Shown here in pieces: positions 1 through 10,490 of a stretch of 25,124 bases of DNA. Within the stretch, counting starts at the first letter, position 1, and the number at the start of each line of letters is the position of its first letter. The notes under the pieces were generated by a model that did not search any database, was not told the origin of the DNA, and worked only from the letters and a program-made list of their open reading frames with translations. Source of the DNA: Chara braunii (Eukaryota > Streptophyta > Charophyceae > Charales > Characeae). The translations under genes were made by a program, and so were the position numbers. The stretch covers positions 1,638,480-1,663,603 of the forward strand of contig BFEA01000062.1 in NCBI GenBank assembly GCA_003427395.1. The letters run 5' to 3'.

Positions 1-34
<34 letters not shown>
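1..34. repeat. poly(T) tract at window edge
   Basis: Uninterrupted T run. On the minus strand it would be a poly(A) tail of a retroposed copy lying to its right, but no matching body can be delimited and the left flank is outside the window. Confidence 0.9.
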
Positions 35-35
<1 letters not shown>

Positions 36-841
36 GACATACTCGCGAGACTCCCATCCTGTCCCTCCTCTCTATATATATATCCTGGTGCACCCCCACT
101 TCATTTCTATCTAACCTCATGCGAGGAACATCACTCTCTACTGGAGCAACCTGACCAGACAGCGGACGCGGGCACTGACGCTGAATGAGCTCCCCCATTC
201 AGCCCCAGTTGAGGCACTAGCATACCACCCTCATGATACGGGAACCTCGGGAGCTAGGCGCATAGTTCTCAACTAGTCCCGTGAGCAGTGAGGGCACTCG
301 TAGGCAGTGTCTAATGGTCAGCTAACCAAACTCTAACCTATGAGCCCCTCTAAGCACTAACATGGCACAGCTCGGATCATATATGGCTACTGTCGGTTGT
401 TGAGTATGCTGGTTGTTTTTATGTGAGCTAGTGTGATATCATAGTCTGTGTGGATGTATGTGGTTGCTTTTTCTGCTACTGATGAGCCTTGCTTATGTCT
501 GTTTGTTAAGGAGAGTCAGTCAATGATAATGGTGGAGACCTCGACCGTCGTCAACAACTACCCGCAACCAGCTCTGAAAACCCACCACCCCTCAGAATGG
601 GTCTATAGACATCGAGAGTAGGACACACCTCTTGATTCGACATTGGTTTCCCTACAAGGCAACCCTTCCCACCATAGGACTGCCACGGTATCACCATGCA
701 CCCAACCAACCCCTTACTACTCACCTGCCCGAGAGAGTAGCATCCAACCTACATCAACTTTCCAGCAGGAAAGGCACACGTCCCCACCCGACTCCGTCCA
801 GAGGACCATCCCTAGCTGATATGATGAATGAGCATAGTATG
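35..841. other. No gene recognised
   Basis: Mixed-composition DNA with no credible coding frame. An open frame of 123 codons at 632-1003 has no recognisable motif and runs antisense through a tRNA-like module, so it is not called. Confidence 0.6.
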
Positions 842-902
842 GAGTTGAACTCAGGACCTCCAAGTTACAATATCAGAGCTCTACCCACTGAGCTATTGAG
901 GT
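842..902 (-). repeat. tRNA-like module 1 (SINE-head type)
   Basis: Read on the minus strand, an A-box (TAGCTCAGTGGG, 895-884) is followed 43 nt later by a B-box-like GAGTTCAACTC (852-842). The D-stem GCTC/GAGC pairs perfectly. The anticodon-loop region contains TGT. The acceptor and T stems do not pair properly, so this is a tRNA-derived repeat, not a working tRNA gene. It is closely similar to module 2. Confidence 0.7.
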
Positions 903-1004
903 CGTTAGTCTGTAAGGGCGCTATGTCAGGCGCTATGTCAGGCTCGGGACAAGTACGTGGGGTGCAATCTACACCAACCAACTCAGGGGAAATTGCAGGC
1001 TGAC

Positions 1005-1066
1005 AAAGTCGAACCCGCAACCTCCTCATTGCAACATCGGAGCTCTGCCCACTGAGCTACCACGCA
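1005..1066 (-). repeat. tRNA-like module 2 (SINE-head type)
   Basis: Minus-strand A-box TAGCTCAGTGGG (1059-1048) and B-box GGTTCGACTT starting at 1015, 44 nt apart as in real tRNAs. The D-stem GCTC/GAGC is intact and TGC occupies the anticodon position. The 3' acceptor strand is not complementary to the 5' one. Just upstream on the minus strand, a loose CAGTTGGTAGGC (about 1085-1067) looks like a broken additional D-arm. Confidence 0.72.
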
Positions 1067-1123
1067 CTTGCCTACCAACTGACCGTCTCAAAGGTAAGAC
1101 GCTAAGCATGCCACAGGCACTAT

Positions 1124-1198
1124 CATGGGGGCAACGGGAATTGAACCCACGACCTCCTGAGTGCCGCTTGAACGCCTTACCAACTGAGCTACACCCAG
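1124..1198 (-). repeat. tRNA-like module 3
   Basis: Minus-strand A-box TAGCTCAGTTGG (1191-1180) and B-box GGTTCAATTCC starting at 1147, 44 nt apart. All five T-stem positions can pair (two as G-T), and five of seven acceptor positions pair, so it is the most tRNA-like of the three. The anticodon stem is not pairable. Likely a tRNA pseudogene or SINE head. Confidence 0.68.
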
Positions 1199-1299
1199 TT
1201 GGTTGTGTGGGTTGCTTGTGGCTGTTGCTCGTGGTTGTTCTGTTGATCTCCCCAGTCTGGTATATCACACACGGGTGCCGTTTGCGATTGTTGAACATA

Positions 1300-1350
1300 T
1301 GGTAGAGTCTTCCAGTCACATGTCATAGATCATGGGTTCGAGTCTGGCTT
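1300..1350 (+). repeat. tRNA-like half module
   Basis: Plus strand: GGTAGAG resembling the 3' side of a D-arm at 1301, and a clear B-box GGTTCGAGTC at 1335-1344. The expected A-box position (about 1291) is degenerate. It opposes the three minus-strand modules. Confidence 0.4.
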
Positions 1351-1446
1351 GGGACTTCGAGGGGGTTCTTGCCCAGCTAGGCCTGTCATCTTCAACGAAC
1401 ACATAGTTCAACACATAGTTCACTCTACATAGTGCAGCACATATCT

Positions 1447-1572
1447 GGCCTCCGGACACATACATCAAGCTATACAGTTACACAGAGCATACATAGCCTT
1501 CGGGCAGACAAAAAAACATGGCTCATGAATATACATATAGCCTACGGGCCCATACATACATAGCCGTTGGGC
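1447..1572. repeat. Degenerate repeat of GCC-NNNN-GGC mini-hairpins
   Basis: Three copies of GCC-loop-GGC lie in a shared ACATA...CACA context: loop TTCG at 496-505 offset (1496-1505), TACG at 1540-1549, GTTG at 1563-1572. An imperfect fourth copy is GGCC-TCCG-GAC at 1447-1457. TTCG, TACG and TCCG belong to the UNCG tetraloop class. The stems are only 3 bp, so the repeat is seen mainly through its shared context. Confidence 0.5.
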
Positions 1573-2239
1573 ACACATATACAGTATTATACACACAACT
1601 ATAATACCGGGCTGGGCGGGTCTATCAGGTATATGATGGGGTCTACTCATGCATAGCTTAGCTCTAGGGAAGGGTAGGGATATAAGTCGCTCCGGCAAGT
1701 CTGAGTTCCGCCTAGCCTCGGGTAAGTTAGGGGAAGGACCGTAGGATGTGTCCATGGGCGCCAGCTTGCCTTGCTTAGGTACTCCTGCTGGGTGGACTCT
1801 CTGATATTGGGCCTGAAGAAGATTGCATGAGTCTGGCGTCCGAAGTTCCCATACAGCAAGGTTCGTCCGCTTCCGCTTCCACTAGGGCTGGGGGGTTGGC
1901 CCAGCCTTGGTGCTTGTCACTGCTGTCTGGTCCAAGTTGCCCTCAACACTGGTAGGGTGATGGTCCTGAGTGCTGGTCACACTGACGAAGGATAGTGGAG
2001 ACAAGGGGTGCACTAGGAGTATTAACATGGGGATGGGTAGGGTAGGTGGCCTATCCTGTCAGGACAATCATTGGCTGCCGCTGCCAGTAATCACCACAGG
2101 TACTCAGTGGGCCCTAGTAAGTTGGGTGATATGAGCATCCCCATCTATTGTTGGGGAGCTGCACCTGATGGAAACCCGGTCCAACGTCCCATTTGTACAA
2201 TGATGCTTGAGACTTGACAAAAATAATGTAGCCGGATCT
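1573..2239. other. No gene recognised
   Basis: No coding signal, RNA gene or clear repeat was found between the mini-hairpin repeat and the start of AT-rich LINE sequence. The minus-strand frames here (up to 96 codons) show no family motif. Confidence 0.55.
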
Positions 2240-2879
2240 GAGTCTCTTCACCTCATCAATGGTGCCAGATATATCTCTTCTTCCTAGCTCAGAATAAATA
2301 TCATTCCCTCCTACTATAATCTAGTACCAATTCAATCATGACCATACCAGGACCTGGGGGTTACAGCTAATGGGTGTGGGGGAAATGGGTCAGGGAAGTC
2401 ATTTCGTCGAACGCATAGGAATGGATGGATCCACTGAGGTCCAGATCATCAAATTTCAGGTAATAGTTCCTTTTAACCTCTCTGTCTTCCCCTTCTGTAG
2501 CCCCTTTCCAGATTACTCTCTCGAGTTTCCCATCCTGGGTTCCCACAAGCCAGCATTAACAGAATCCTTGAATATGTTTGAGGATTCCCTTGTGTTTGGA
2601 TAAATATTTGACTTTTTCTTTCATCTTTTTCCATTTCGTTGAAATTTCGTTGAAATGGCCATCTGGATTTGTTGTTTAATAGATTATGTGACTTCTGGTC
2701 CTTCAAGACGCGCACCTTCCCATTCATAAGTACATCTTCTTTTCCATATAGCCCAGAGGATCACTCTCCTTCCCAAAGAGAAGAGGTTCTAAGTAAACTC
2801 ATCATATGGATCTGAAACCCATGATTATAGTAAGATTGTCTTCCAACTCCATGGCCACCGAGCTTGAGTCCCTAGCTGG

Positions 2880-4200
2880 CTCCAGATTCAATTCAACCAC
2901 CTCCATAGCCACACTGCCCCTGAACATTGTAAAAATATATGTTCTATTGTTTCCGAAAAAGATTTACTTGGGAAAGTAGTTCTACAAAACACACCACGGA
3001 GCTGCAACCCCCCTTTGTTTGAGAGATGATCTCCCAATCAGCCAATCATTAGTAGGGAGACAGCGATGTTCAATCAGCCATTGCAGGGAGACCACCTTTG
3101 TTGGTCCAAATTTCATAATATTAAACCATTTAATTGGTTTTAGATCATCCCTACTTGAGTTGAGGTGCTTCATCCATCTTGTCATCACTGTATCCCCCAA
3201 ATGAATTTTTGGATGAAATATACGATAGGTAGATTTGACCATCAAGGTATGAAGGTTGCGATAATATACTCTTCCTTTTCCAACCGAGGAATTCCAAATC
3301 CAATCTTTGGGGTCTAGTGCCAGGTGGGAGACTGGTATAGTCGGTCTAAATGCGATCAATGTATTTTTCTGTTACAAAACCTGAATTCTAAAGATCTGAT
3401 TTTTTTTTTACCCATTTTATATCTTTCTGTTGGTTTAGGATAATATAATTTTCTTGTGTTAGATAAAAAAAAGACAATAAAATGTCCCCATTTGTAAATT
3501 TATCAAGGATGTTGCCAATCAATTTTGAATAATCTCTAATTGTTACCCAATCATTGATTTTCAACTTAGGCTCCTTACGCAAGATACGGATCCATTTCAA
3601 AGGAATGAGCTCAATCACAGTTTTTCGAGTTTTATCAAGGTGATGACAATATTTCAATTGACTGTGCAAATCCTTAGTAGTAAATCGGTCATTAGTTAGT
3701 GGATTTCATAAGTCTTTAATCCTTAGGACTCCTCTCTTTACCCAACTCAACCAAGGGGAATCCATACAGTGGAGAACATACCTTTGAGCGTCCAAAATAC
3801 AATTGTTATTAAAGAGAGGTTGGTGACACACTTTTCCCCATCTTTCATGTGACAATTTATCTGACAAGGGTAGTTTTCTCCATTTTTTAAGCAGGGTGAT
3901 CCAGAAGGAGTCCTTACATAGGTCAAATCCAGCACCTTGTCGATCTGAAATTACTTCACCCTCATCTTCCTTGACACTACTTCTACGAAGAGATCAAGAT
4001 CGATTCTCTAGTCACATGAACGGGTCAGTACCTTCCGGTGTGGGCGGTACTAACATCTTGATTTGTTCCCATGCAAGAGCACTCCAAGGGGTTTGAGGAT
4101 TAAAAAACAGTTTTTTTATCCATTGCCTGAAAAGCGCTAAGGCCTGAGTGGTTGGGTCTATAATTTTCAACCCTCCTCTCGATTTCAGTTGAATCACTGA
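2880..4200 (-). pseudogene. LINE ORF2 C-terminal region with zf-RVT remnant
   Basis: Downstream of RT on the minus strand, GGLKIIDPTTQALALF (about 4170) matches the GGLG-type segment that follows RT in plant LINEs. Segments at 3935-3747, 3669-3388 and 3359-2982 continue in changing frames. The last has LQWLIEHRCLPTNDWL, the WLx(n)LPTxDxL signature of the zf-RVT domain. It is followed by WCVL, a stop where the second zinc Cys is expected, and then EHIFLQC, the His/Cys half of the finger. A tail motif VILWAIWKRR follows near 2750. The zinc finger is recognisable but broken. Confidence 0.82.
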
Positions 4201-4619
4201 TTGTCATGCTGCTCTACTGATTACATTAATGCATTCGTGATTTGCCCTCTAAAAGAATGTTCTTAATTGTTGTTGGAACAATTTAATTGTTTGTTTATTC
4301 AAAACTCAAAAAGTTGATTTGTACCATATGGAGGTCAGGGTGATATTATTGATGGAGAGAGTGCAACCTAGTAGAGAAGTATGTTTATTTTTTCATAGTT
4401 CTAGCTTTGTTTGAGCTTGTTGCATAATCCAATCATTGTTGGTTCTTGGTTTTCCTTCCATTGTTAAGGAAATACTTAGTACTCTGATATGGTTATTATT
4501 GGGCAGCCATTTGACCTTAGATTGTTATGGAGGTCGCACCCCTTGATGATGAATCCACCACCCCAAAGTTTTACTACCTCAGTTAACTACCATATCTGAT
4601 AAGCAACAAAATCGTTACA

Positions 4620-5725
4620 TTAACTTTTGAATTGTCATCAAGTTCTCGTGGGATGCATCAACCATTAGGGACAGATCACCGGCAAAGAGCGAGCATACTG
4701 AGATTGCATCTTCTGTAATGGATGTTATATGAATCCGCTTTATATTTTTATGAGTATGCAGATTTACTGCAAGAGCTTTCAATAATAATGACAAATAGTG
4801 AGGGGGCAATTGAATCACCTTGTCTAACCGATCTTTGCAAGGTTATAGGAAGAGTCATACTCTCATTAACCATAACACTAGTGGTGACATTCTTATGCAA
4901 TATTCCTATCCACCTTTTGAAATTCTGACCAAAGTTGATTTTTTTCAGACATTTATTTGAAGAAAAAAAAAAAAAAAAATCCATATGATCATATGTTTTT
5001 TCAAAATCAATAAAGACGAATGCAACATTGTGTTTAGATTGGCGTGTGAGCTTGATGAGTTCATTTATCAGAAATACATTATCCTATATGTTTCTTTATG
5101 TGATAAATCCATTTTGAGATGGGTGAATGATATCTGCAATCATTTTTGTCAGTCGATTGGCTAATGCTTTAGCTATCATCTTATAGACAATTGTTAATAA
5201 AGTAATCGGGCAATAATTCCTAATATTTATTTTTTTTCCTTTTTTTGTAAAGAACTGTTAAAACACCATGCTCTACAAATTCTCTCATTTCCCCTCAGGT
5301 CTATACTGCATGATAAAAATTCATAAGATCCTGATAAATTCAGTCTCACGTAGATTCTTAAATTTTTTTTTAGGTAAATAATTTATTTACAAGGTCTTTT
5401 CTTATTCCATAAGCATCAACGCTTTCCAATTTTTTTCTTTAGTAATCGACATTTCCATCATTTCCTTTTGCTTTATAGAAAATATTTTTGTGATTGGCAT
5501 TAGAAATTCATCGATTTATGTGTTTCTTTGTATTTGAGTTATAGTTTTTTTTTCGGATATAAAGAGCTCTTTGAAGAAATCCCTTGCAATCTTACTTCAT
5601 GTTGCGGTTGGCGTGACCAACCATATATCTCTATTAAAGGATCAAACAATGCTTCAATGACGGTCCTTCCTCTTCTGGCTTTGACCATTGCAAAGAAACA
5701 CACATCCATTGCTCCTTCCATTTAA
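4620..5725 (-). pseudogene. LINE ORF2 reverse transcriptase domain, broken
   Basis: Minus-strand motifs appear in the expected order. The pre-RT linker CFFAMVKARRGRT lies near 5700. RT begins with PITLLTIVYKMIAKALANRL (about 5210-5150) and SQNGFI, then DNVFLINELI. Motif A is FIDFEKTYD (about 5012-4988), with the first catalytic Asp retained. RQGDSIAPSLF (about 4825-4795) is motif B. Motif C reads LFAGDLSL (about 4690-4668), where the catalytic ADD has become AGD, so the enzyme would be dead even with an intact frame. In-frame stops interrupt the segment before motif A and an A/T run at 4963-4979 shifts the frame. Confidence 0.9.
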
Positions 5726-6219
5726 TATTTGTTAACCTCTCCTCTGATCCTTAACCCTTGCCATTTATATTCCATATGTGTCAGTAGTTGATCTTTCAAT
5801 TTTTGTATTTCCTTAGCTAGCGGACAAAGTATTTCTTGGTATTCTGCAATCGTTTCTTGTTGTTGTAATTTTTAAATTATTTATTGGAGCTACGTTTTTT
5901 TTTATTGTTTATGTGCTGCAAATAATTTGGAATATTCAATGCATTTACGTCATAAAAAAGTTGGGACGTTATTGAACTAGTGGATGTCATTTTGAATCAG
6001 CGGTCTCTAGTCTCTCCAGAAGTCCTAGACATCCTGGAGATATTGTTTGAAACTATCCATTCTAATATGAGATGTGTTTAGTTTATAGAATCTTCTTCCA
6101 TGGTCTGTTTTTTTCTGAAATGAGAAGACTCTCACATACATTGCATAGTCTAGACATGAAAAAGGGCTACAAGGAAAAATTTCAGCAAACTGAATTGTCC
6201 ATTGCAGTTCATCCGATGC

Positions 6220-6880
6220 TTAAATTAAATCAATTCTGAATTTTATAGTTTGTCTAGCTTGGTTTTTCCTAAAACATGAATAAACTTTTGAATTAGGATT
6301 AAGCCTACGATATGAATCAAATAGATTTAGTGAGTGACAAAGATTTGCAATAGTTTTCTCATCAATTTCCACATAATCTGGGCGTGGGGAGGAGATCTTC
6401 CAACAATCCAAATGCATGTCTGGTGCCGCATTGAACTCTCCCGCAATAGTGACTGAATACCGACTGGAAGGCGAGGAATGATAAATTTGAAGAATGCTTG
6501 TCTGTTTTCCACGTCATTAGGACCATAAACGCAAAGGATACTAACAACCTCTAGTTCCAACAACGCTAGGACGTAAGCCCATCTCCCTTTTAGTTGATCC
6601 ACATCTCAGTTGATAGGTTTCACTTCAGACGCTAGCGGAATCCATATAGTCACCACCGCACTCAGGCTACCTAGTTCGGGGGCATGTGCCCTATAACCCA
6701 TATATGGCAAAATTTCCTTGTGACTATGATTATGATAATTCGTATCCATTAAGTGAGTATCCTGAATACAGATGACATTTGACCATTCCTTGCCATCAAC
6801 CCCCTCAGTTGATCATAAATAGTTTGTTTTTTGCTCTGTTTGGTTGAGGTCAATCCATTGACATTGAGGGATTGAAGATC
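6220..6880 (-). pseudogene. LINE ORF2 endonuclease (EEP/APE-like) domain, broken
   Basis: Conceptual translation on the minus strand shows the ordered motifs of the exonuclease-endonuclease-phosphatase fold used for target nicking: LNVNGL (about 6870-6850), ICIQDTHL (about 6773-6749, with Asp where Glu is usual), GRWAYVLALLELEVVSILCVYGP... starting near 6590 with VYGPND, and a C-terminal DSYRRLNP...FRIDLI (ending 6220). Damage seen: a frame change at a G run near 6808, an in-frame TGA at 6608-6606 and another frame change near 6470, where the GDFN-type catalytic motif should lie. LNVNGL differs from the WN(V/C)RG form usual in seed-plant L1s. Confidence 0.85.
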
Positions 6881-7034
6881 CAAGTCCGAATTCCTTTTGA
6901 GCAATTTTCATGCCTTATCCTTGTTGTATAAGGCATTGATCTTTTTAATTTCTTCCATTTATCTTTTAGTATTCCTGTAATCTTAACTGTTCTTTTTTTT
7001 CATATAGGTAGTCAGGCCTCATAGGTCGCACTAA

Positions 7035-8190
7035 GTCCCCGTGTCCAAGATGCCCCCTACTTCCATCGTAGCATGTCTAAGGAGCCTGATAAGGAAGGTG
7101 GTCACATCAAATTCGGGCCAGAACTTGCTTGACTTGATTTTCAGTAGTTGGAGCTCCTTGAGCATGTCAATCCTCATCCATCTCAAGTTCACATGTTTTG
7201 CTGACTCGTATTTGCGGTATATATCCTGTTCCGCAATTCTAAATGGGTCCGAGATAATTGTGAGAGTGGACGATCCTCCCTACAGGTAATTTTCCTTAAT
7301 GAATTTCACTATTTCTAATCTGATTAGGGATTCCCCTACTCTTCTCCATGTTAATGAAGAGAGAGAGAGAGTAAGAGAGAGAGAGAGAGAGAGATAGGAT
7401 TTAATCCCTTGGATTGTGACTTCACCATAAATAGCTCCCCGGGGTTCAGAAAGACCGATTTCCCAAAGCCTTTTCTTAAATCTGATGCGGAGGACCAATA
7501 TTCCCGTTCGAGTGAGCATGGAGTCGCCCTGGTCCATCTCCACCCTTAAGCCTAGTTTTTGCCTCTTACTAGTGAGGTTTGTAATAGGTGGTAAGTTCAG
7601 TATGGTCAGGCGGAGGGACTCACTGCTAGGCCTCTCCTTATCTGGTAATCCGAGTCCTAGTAAGTCTTTAGTGAGATCGATTGTTGCATCAAAGTCTGCA
7701 GCCATCATCTTGGTCTTCTTTACTCCCACATCTTTCTCCTCCTTGTCTAAGCTTGAACTGCTTGTTGTGTTGGTTGTAGAGGCATGTTATCCACTATGGT
7801 TGGTGTCTGGGGTCAATCATCGCACTCGATCAGAAAAGAACGACTTTTGGACTCTTTGGTATTTTTTCCTTGTTGTGGCAGCATAAGATACTTGCGCTCA
7901 CCTGTAAGTTAAGACACCACCTCTTTTAAGCGGTTACCTCCTTGAAACCCCTTATGTGAACTTTGAGGTTTCAAATTTCCTTTATCACTATTTTGCTCCC
8001 CCTCCAATACCACTACAACCTGGTTCATCACAACATATGTATTACCCAACCCAATTTCCTTGTGCTCAGTTTGTGCCTTCAAAGAACCTGTTGAGAAACT
8101 TGAATTTTGTGCCTTAATTGTTGAGTGTCTTATTTTTTTAGAAGGGGAGTTTTCCTCCTCATTGAACTGTTGCACAATTTTCTTCCCCAT
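7035..8190 (-). pseudogene. LINE ORF1 remnant (C-terminal half)
   Basis: Three minus-strand pieces in differing frames follow each other. The first (8190-7909) is Lys/Ser/Gln-rich and hydrophilic. The second (7729-7280) contains a strand-rich stretch ending in RLWEIGLSEPRGAIYGEVTI. The third (about 7283-7035) begins IISDPFRIAEQDIYRKYE and runs 80-odd codons to a TAG, just before the endonuclease. The second piece resembles a stretch of the plus-strand element at 23246-23758 (basic stretch, then a Gly-x-x-Leu block), suggesting one LINE lineage. A (GA)n tract interrupts the frame at 7358-7394. The N-terminal RNA-binding-like part is absent. RNA-binding ORF1p function is inferred from position only. 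Confidence 0.6.
7358..7394. repeat. (GA)n microsatellite inside LINE ORF1
   Basis: Imperfect GA dinucleotide run interrupted once by TA. It reads as alternating Ser-Leu on the minus strand, so it is probably an expansion after insertion of the LINE. Confidence 0.9.
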
Positions 8191-8428
8191 CTTCTAGTGA
8201 CAACTACAAATCCTTTTGATTTCATTCCTTCTTTTGTTTCTCATCTTTAATTTTACTCTTTGTGAACTTCGTTTGCTTTGGGGTTAGAAGTAAATGTTTC
8301 ATTAACTTTTTTTTTGCACGCAGGCAATTCTTTGTTTCCTCAGTTTTCAACCCACGTTTTCTTCTTCCTTGTCCTTTCCTTGCCAGTACTTTCAATTTCA
8401 CAAAACCATAATAATTTAAGAAGAAGAA

Positions 8429-8497
8429 GATGGTGTGAGTTTTAGTATCATGACGTCATCAACTCCTCCTCCACTCTCCCCGATCCTTCACACCATC
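8429..8497. repeat. Inverted repeat enclosing ATGACGTCAT
   Basis: GATGGTGTGA at 8429-8438 is exactly complementary to TCACACCATC at 8488-8497. Between them lies the 10-bp palindrome ATGACGTCAT (8450-8459), which contains TGACGTCA, the bZIP-type core. A further CTCAAC/GTTGAG pair follows downstream. It lies at the estimated 5' border of the LINE. Confidence 0.6.
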
Positions 8498-9467
8498 AGG
8501 GAAACTCAACCCTTCTGCTCATACGTCACTCAAGTTGAGGAAATACGAATCATTCCTACTCTATTTATACTGCTTAACTTCCGCTTTCGCTAAGTTCCCC
8601 TCCGAGGCCCTCATCCGAGCGCGGGCCCGCCGGCTCTCCCCACAGTATTTCAACCACTTTCCAGCATATGTTCATTGGAATACATCTTACCACATACGGG
8701 CCTAGATACAACATGGCCTATGGTAGTCGGACACCCCGTCCTGGTTCAGTACCAACATTTCCAACCTACTCATCATGTGCGACCAAGTTCATGATCCTAT
8801 AGTTGTATTGTTTGGACCAGAAAAAACACTCAACGTTTTTCTACTACCGTACGCTGGTTTCGCGCGTCGAAGTCACTCGTTCCCTTCGCGGGTGTGGTGG
8901 CGCGTTATGCCACTTCACAAGTGTCTTGTCCTCCCTGTAGCTTCAGTTATGTCCGGAACCTCAGAAAATCAGATCTTTGTATGCTACAATCTTTTAGGAC
9001 ATCGGTCGCCATGCGCTTTTGGGCTCGTTGAGCGAAATGCGCGCGATCTCAGTAATTTTTCGTCAGAAACCCGAAACTTCTCGTTCACACATCCAGGCTA
9101 ATCCAACAAGCACCACTTGTTCCGGATATCCTAGTTTTCGCAGTTCCTTAATCAGGGTAAGTACGTTCAAAAACGTGATCCCTTCATTGTTCGAGTTCCT
9201 GGAGATGCGAAGGATGGTATTGGCACCGTGGCATATTTGGCTTTGCGAGGGCCAAAAGATTTGAAGTCCTTGTAGGTTCTAAACTGAACGTCAGTACGCC
9301 CCCAAATTGAGTCGGCCAGTACTTTCAACCTTCGTACTCCTTTCTTTCGAAAATCCTCAGAGTCCCCCTGTGGGTTTTTTTTTTGTCTCCCAACTCAAAC
9401 ACAATTGATTATTCTTCTGTTGAGAGTCAATCATGGGAGTAAGGAATGACTGTTTTTTGAATGACTG
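8498..9467. other. Gene-free GC-richer stretch with one strong hairpin
   Basis: No family was recognised in any frame. The 108-codon plus-strand frame at 8775-9101 has no motif. The one clear structure is GAGC, the 10-bp palindrome GCGGGCCCGC, CG, GCTC at 8617-8636. Confidence 0.5.
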
Positions 9468-9493
9468 TTTTTTTTTTTTTTTTTTTTTTTTTT
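9468..9493. repeat. Poly(T) tract
   Basis: T run of 26, preceded by a short duplication of GAATGACTGTTTTTT. It could be the poly(A) of a minus-strand retroposon whose body would lie to the right, but no such body is recognised. Confidence 0.9.
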
Positions 9494-10364
9494 CTCTAAG
9501 GCTACACAGCCAGTCGAAATTTTGGAGAGGGGAAAAAAATTTGCGCAAGTTGTCATAAAATGCTTCTAGACACGACCTTTCGAAAGTTGTAGAATCCCCA
9601 CCCAGCCTCCTGCTACTCCGATGCTTTCCACAGTCCTCAGATGTGCCATCGACTTCTCCTCGAAATTTGACGAGTGAGTGTGAGGTCGGGATGAACTTAC
9701 TAATGCTTGCCGTAGTACCCTCAGGCGCGTTCGTCTTTTTCCATTTTGCAATCACAAGAGCGTCCACTCTACTACAATGTTGTGGGGTCCACCCCTAAGT
9801 GGGATGACGCCGCATGGGCCGCGGAGGGGGCAAAGGGAAAAAAAGGGGGGGAAACCGTCGAATTTACAGTACTATGACAGTCGTCACTAATTTTTTTGTC
9901 TTTCTGTAAGCAAAACGAGTGTGTGTGGCGAACCCCTGAGATTCGATACGGTAACCAGAGACACTGTCGAGCGCATCAGTCCCGCACGGGGACCCTCCCG
10001 GCCGCGTCACGCAGGATTTTGCAGAACTTGTTGCGGAGAGCATTTGCCGCTCCGGACGAGTGCGCCAGCCGTACCTCTCGCGAGCTCCTACGACAGGACA
10101 GGGTCACGCGAGGCACCACTTACCTCCACCTGTGGGAGTTGTCACCATCCCTTAGGTGGGCGTATCCCCGCCGAGCTACTGAACCACAAGCGAAGGTTTT
10201 TCGTATGCAATTGCAGAGGTGGCCCAGCCGAGGGCGTTTCTCGTTCGCTGTAGCATAAGGGGCTACGCGCGGTCGAACGCCTGAAAACCGAACCCGCACG
10301 AGAATCGATGCACTGGGGGGTTGAGGTCCCAAACGCGACTCGGCGCTGGTCGACTAGGACGCAT
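9494..10364. other. No gene recognised
   Basis: GC-rich DNA with overlapping open frames at 9896-10258 that look like compositional artefacts (Arg/Ala/Pro-rich in more than one frame). A small hairpin GTCCC-GCACG-GGGAC lies near 9982-9996. No function can be assigned. Confidence 0.5.
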
Positions 10365-10470
10365 CACACATACCACACGTTATACCACAACACTCACATC
10401 TACCCACACATAACACATGGAAGAACATAAAACAAACACCACAAACAACACCACAACACTACAACACTCC
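10365..10470. repeat. AC-rich low-complexity tract
   Basis: A run dominated by CACA, ACACC and AACAC on the plus strand, immediately before the first palindrome-rich unit. Confidence 0.75.
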
Positions 10471-10490
10471 TAGTCCCTTCAGTATCCGGC

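Larger units (their letters stand above)
2240..8430 (-). mobile_element. Decayed non-LTR retrotransposon (L1-like LINE)
   Basis: In minus-strand order the block reads ORF1 remnant (8190-7035), apurinic-type endonuclease (6880-6220), linker, reverse transcriptase (about 5725-4620), C-terminal extension and zinc-finger region (4200-2880), and tail (to about 2240). This is the standard ORF1-EN-RT layout of L1-group LINEs. The DNA is distinctly more AT-rich than both flanks. Edges are estimates: the 5' edge from loss of T-rich composition near 8430, the 3' edge from loss of LINE-like translation near 2240. No poly(A) tail or target-site duplication was identified. Stops and frameshifts affect every domain, so the copy is old and non-autonomous. 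Confidence 0.88.

Noticed and set aside
2473-2600. RNase H domain after the LINE RT (CGNPGWET resembling DG..GNPG)
   Set aside because: Only one motif, reached after a frame change, with no following catalytic Glu or Asp motifs found.
4982-4995. CATATGATCATATG palindrome in the LINE
   Set aside because: An isolated 14-bp palindrome is expected about once or twice in 25 kb and it lies within the RT coding remnant.
10135-10178. tRNA-like module on the minus strand (TAGCTCGGCGGG and GGTGACAACTCC)
   Set aside because: The B-box is poor and only 32 nt from the A-box.
9896-10258. Overlapping open frames of 120 and 110 codons
   Set aside because: Two frames open over the same GC-rich DNA with Arg/Ala/Pro-rich translations and no motif; an effect of low stop-codon density.
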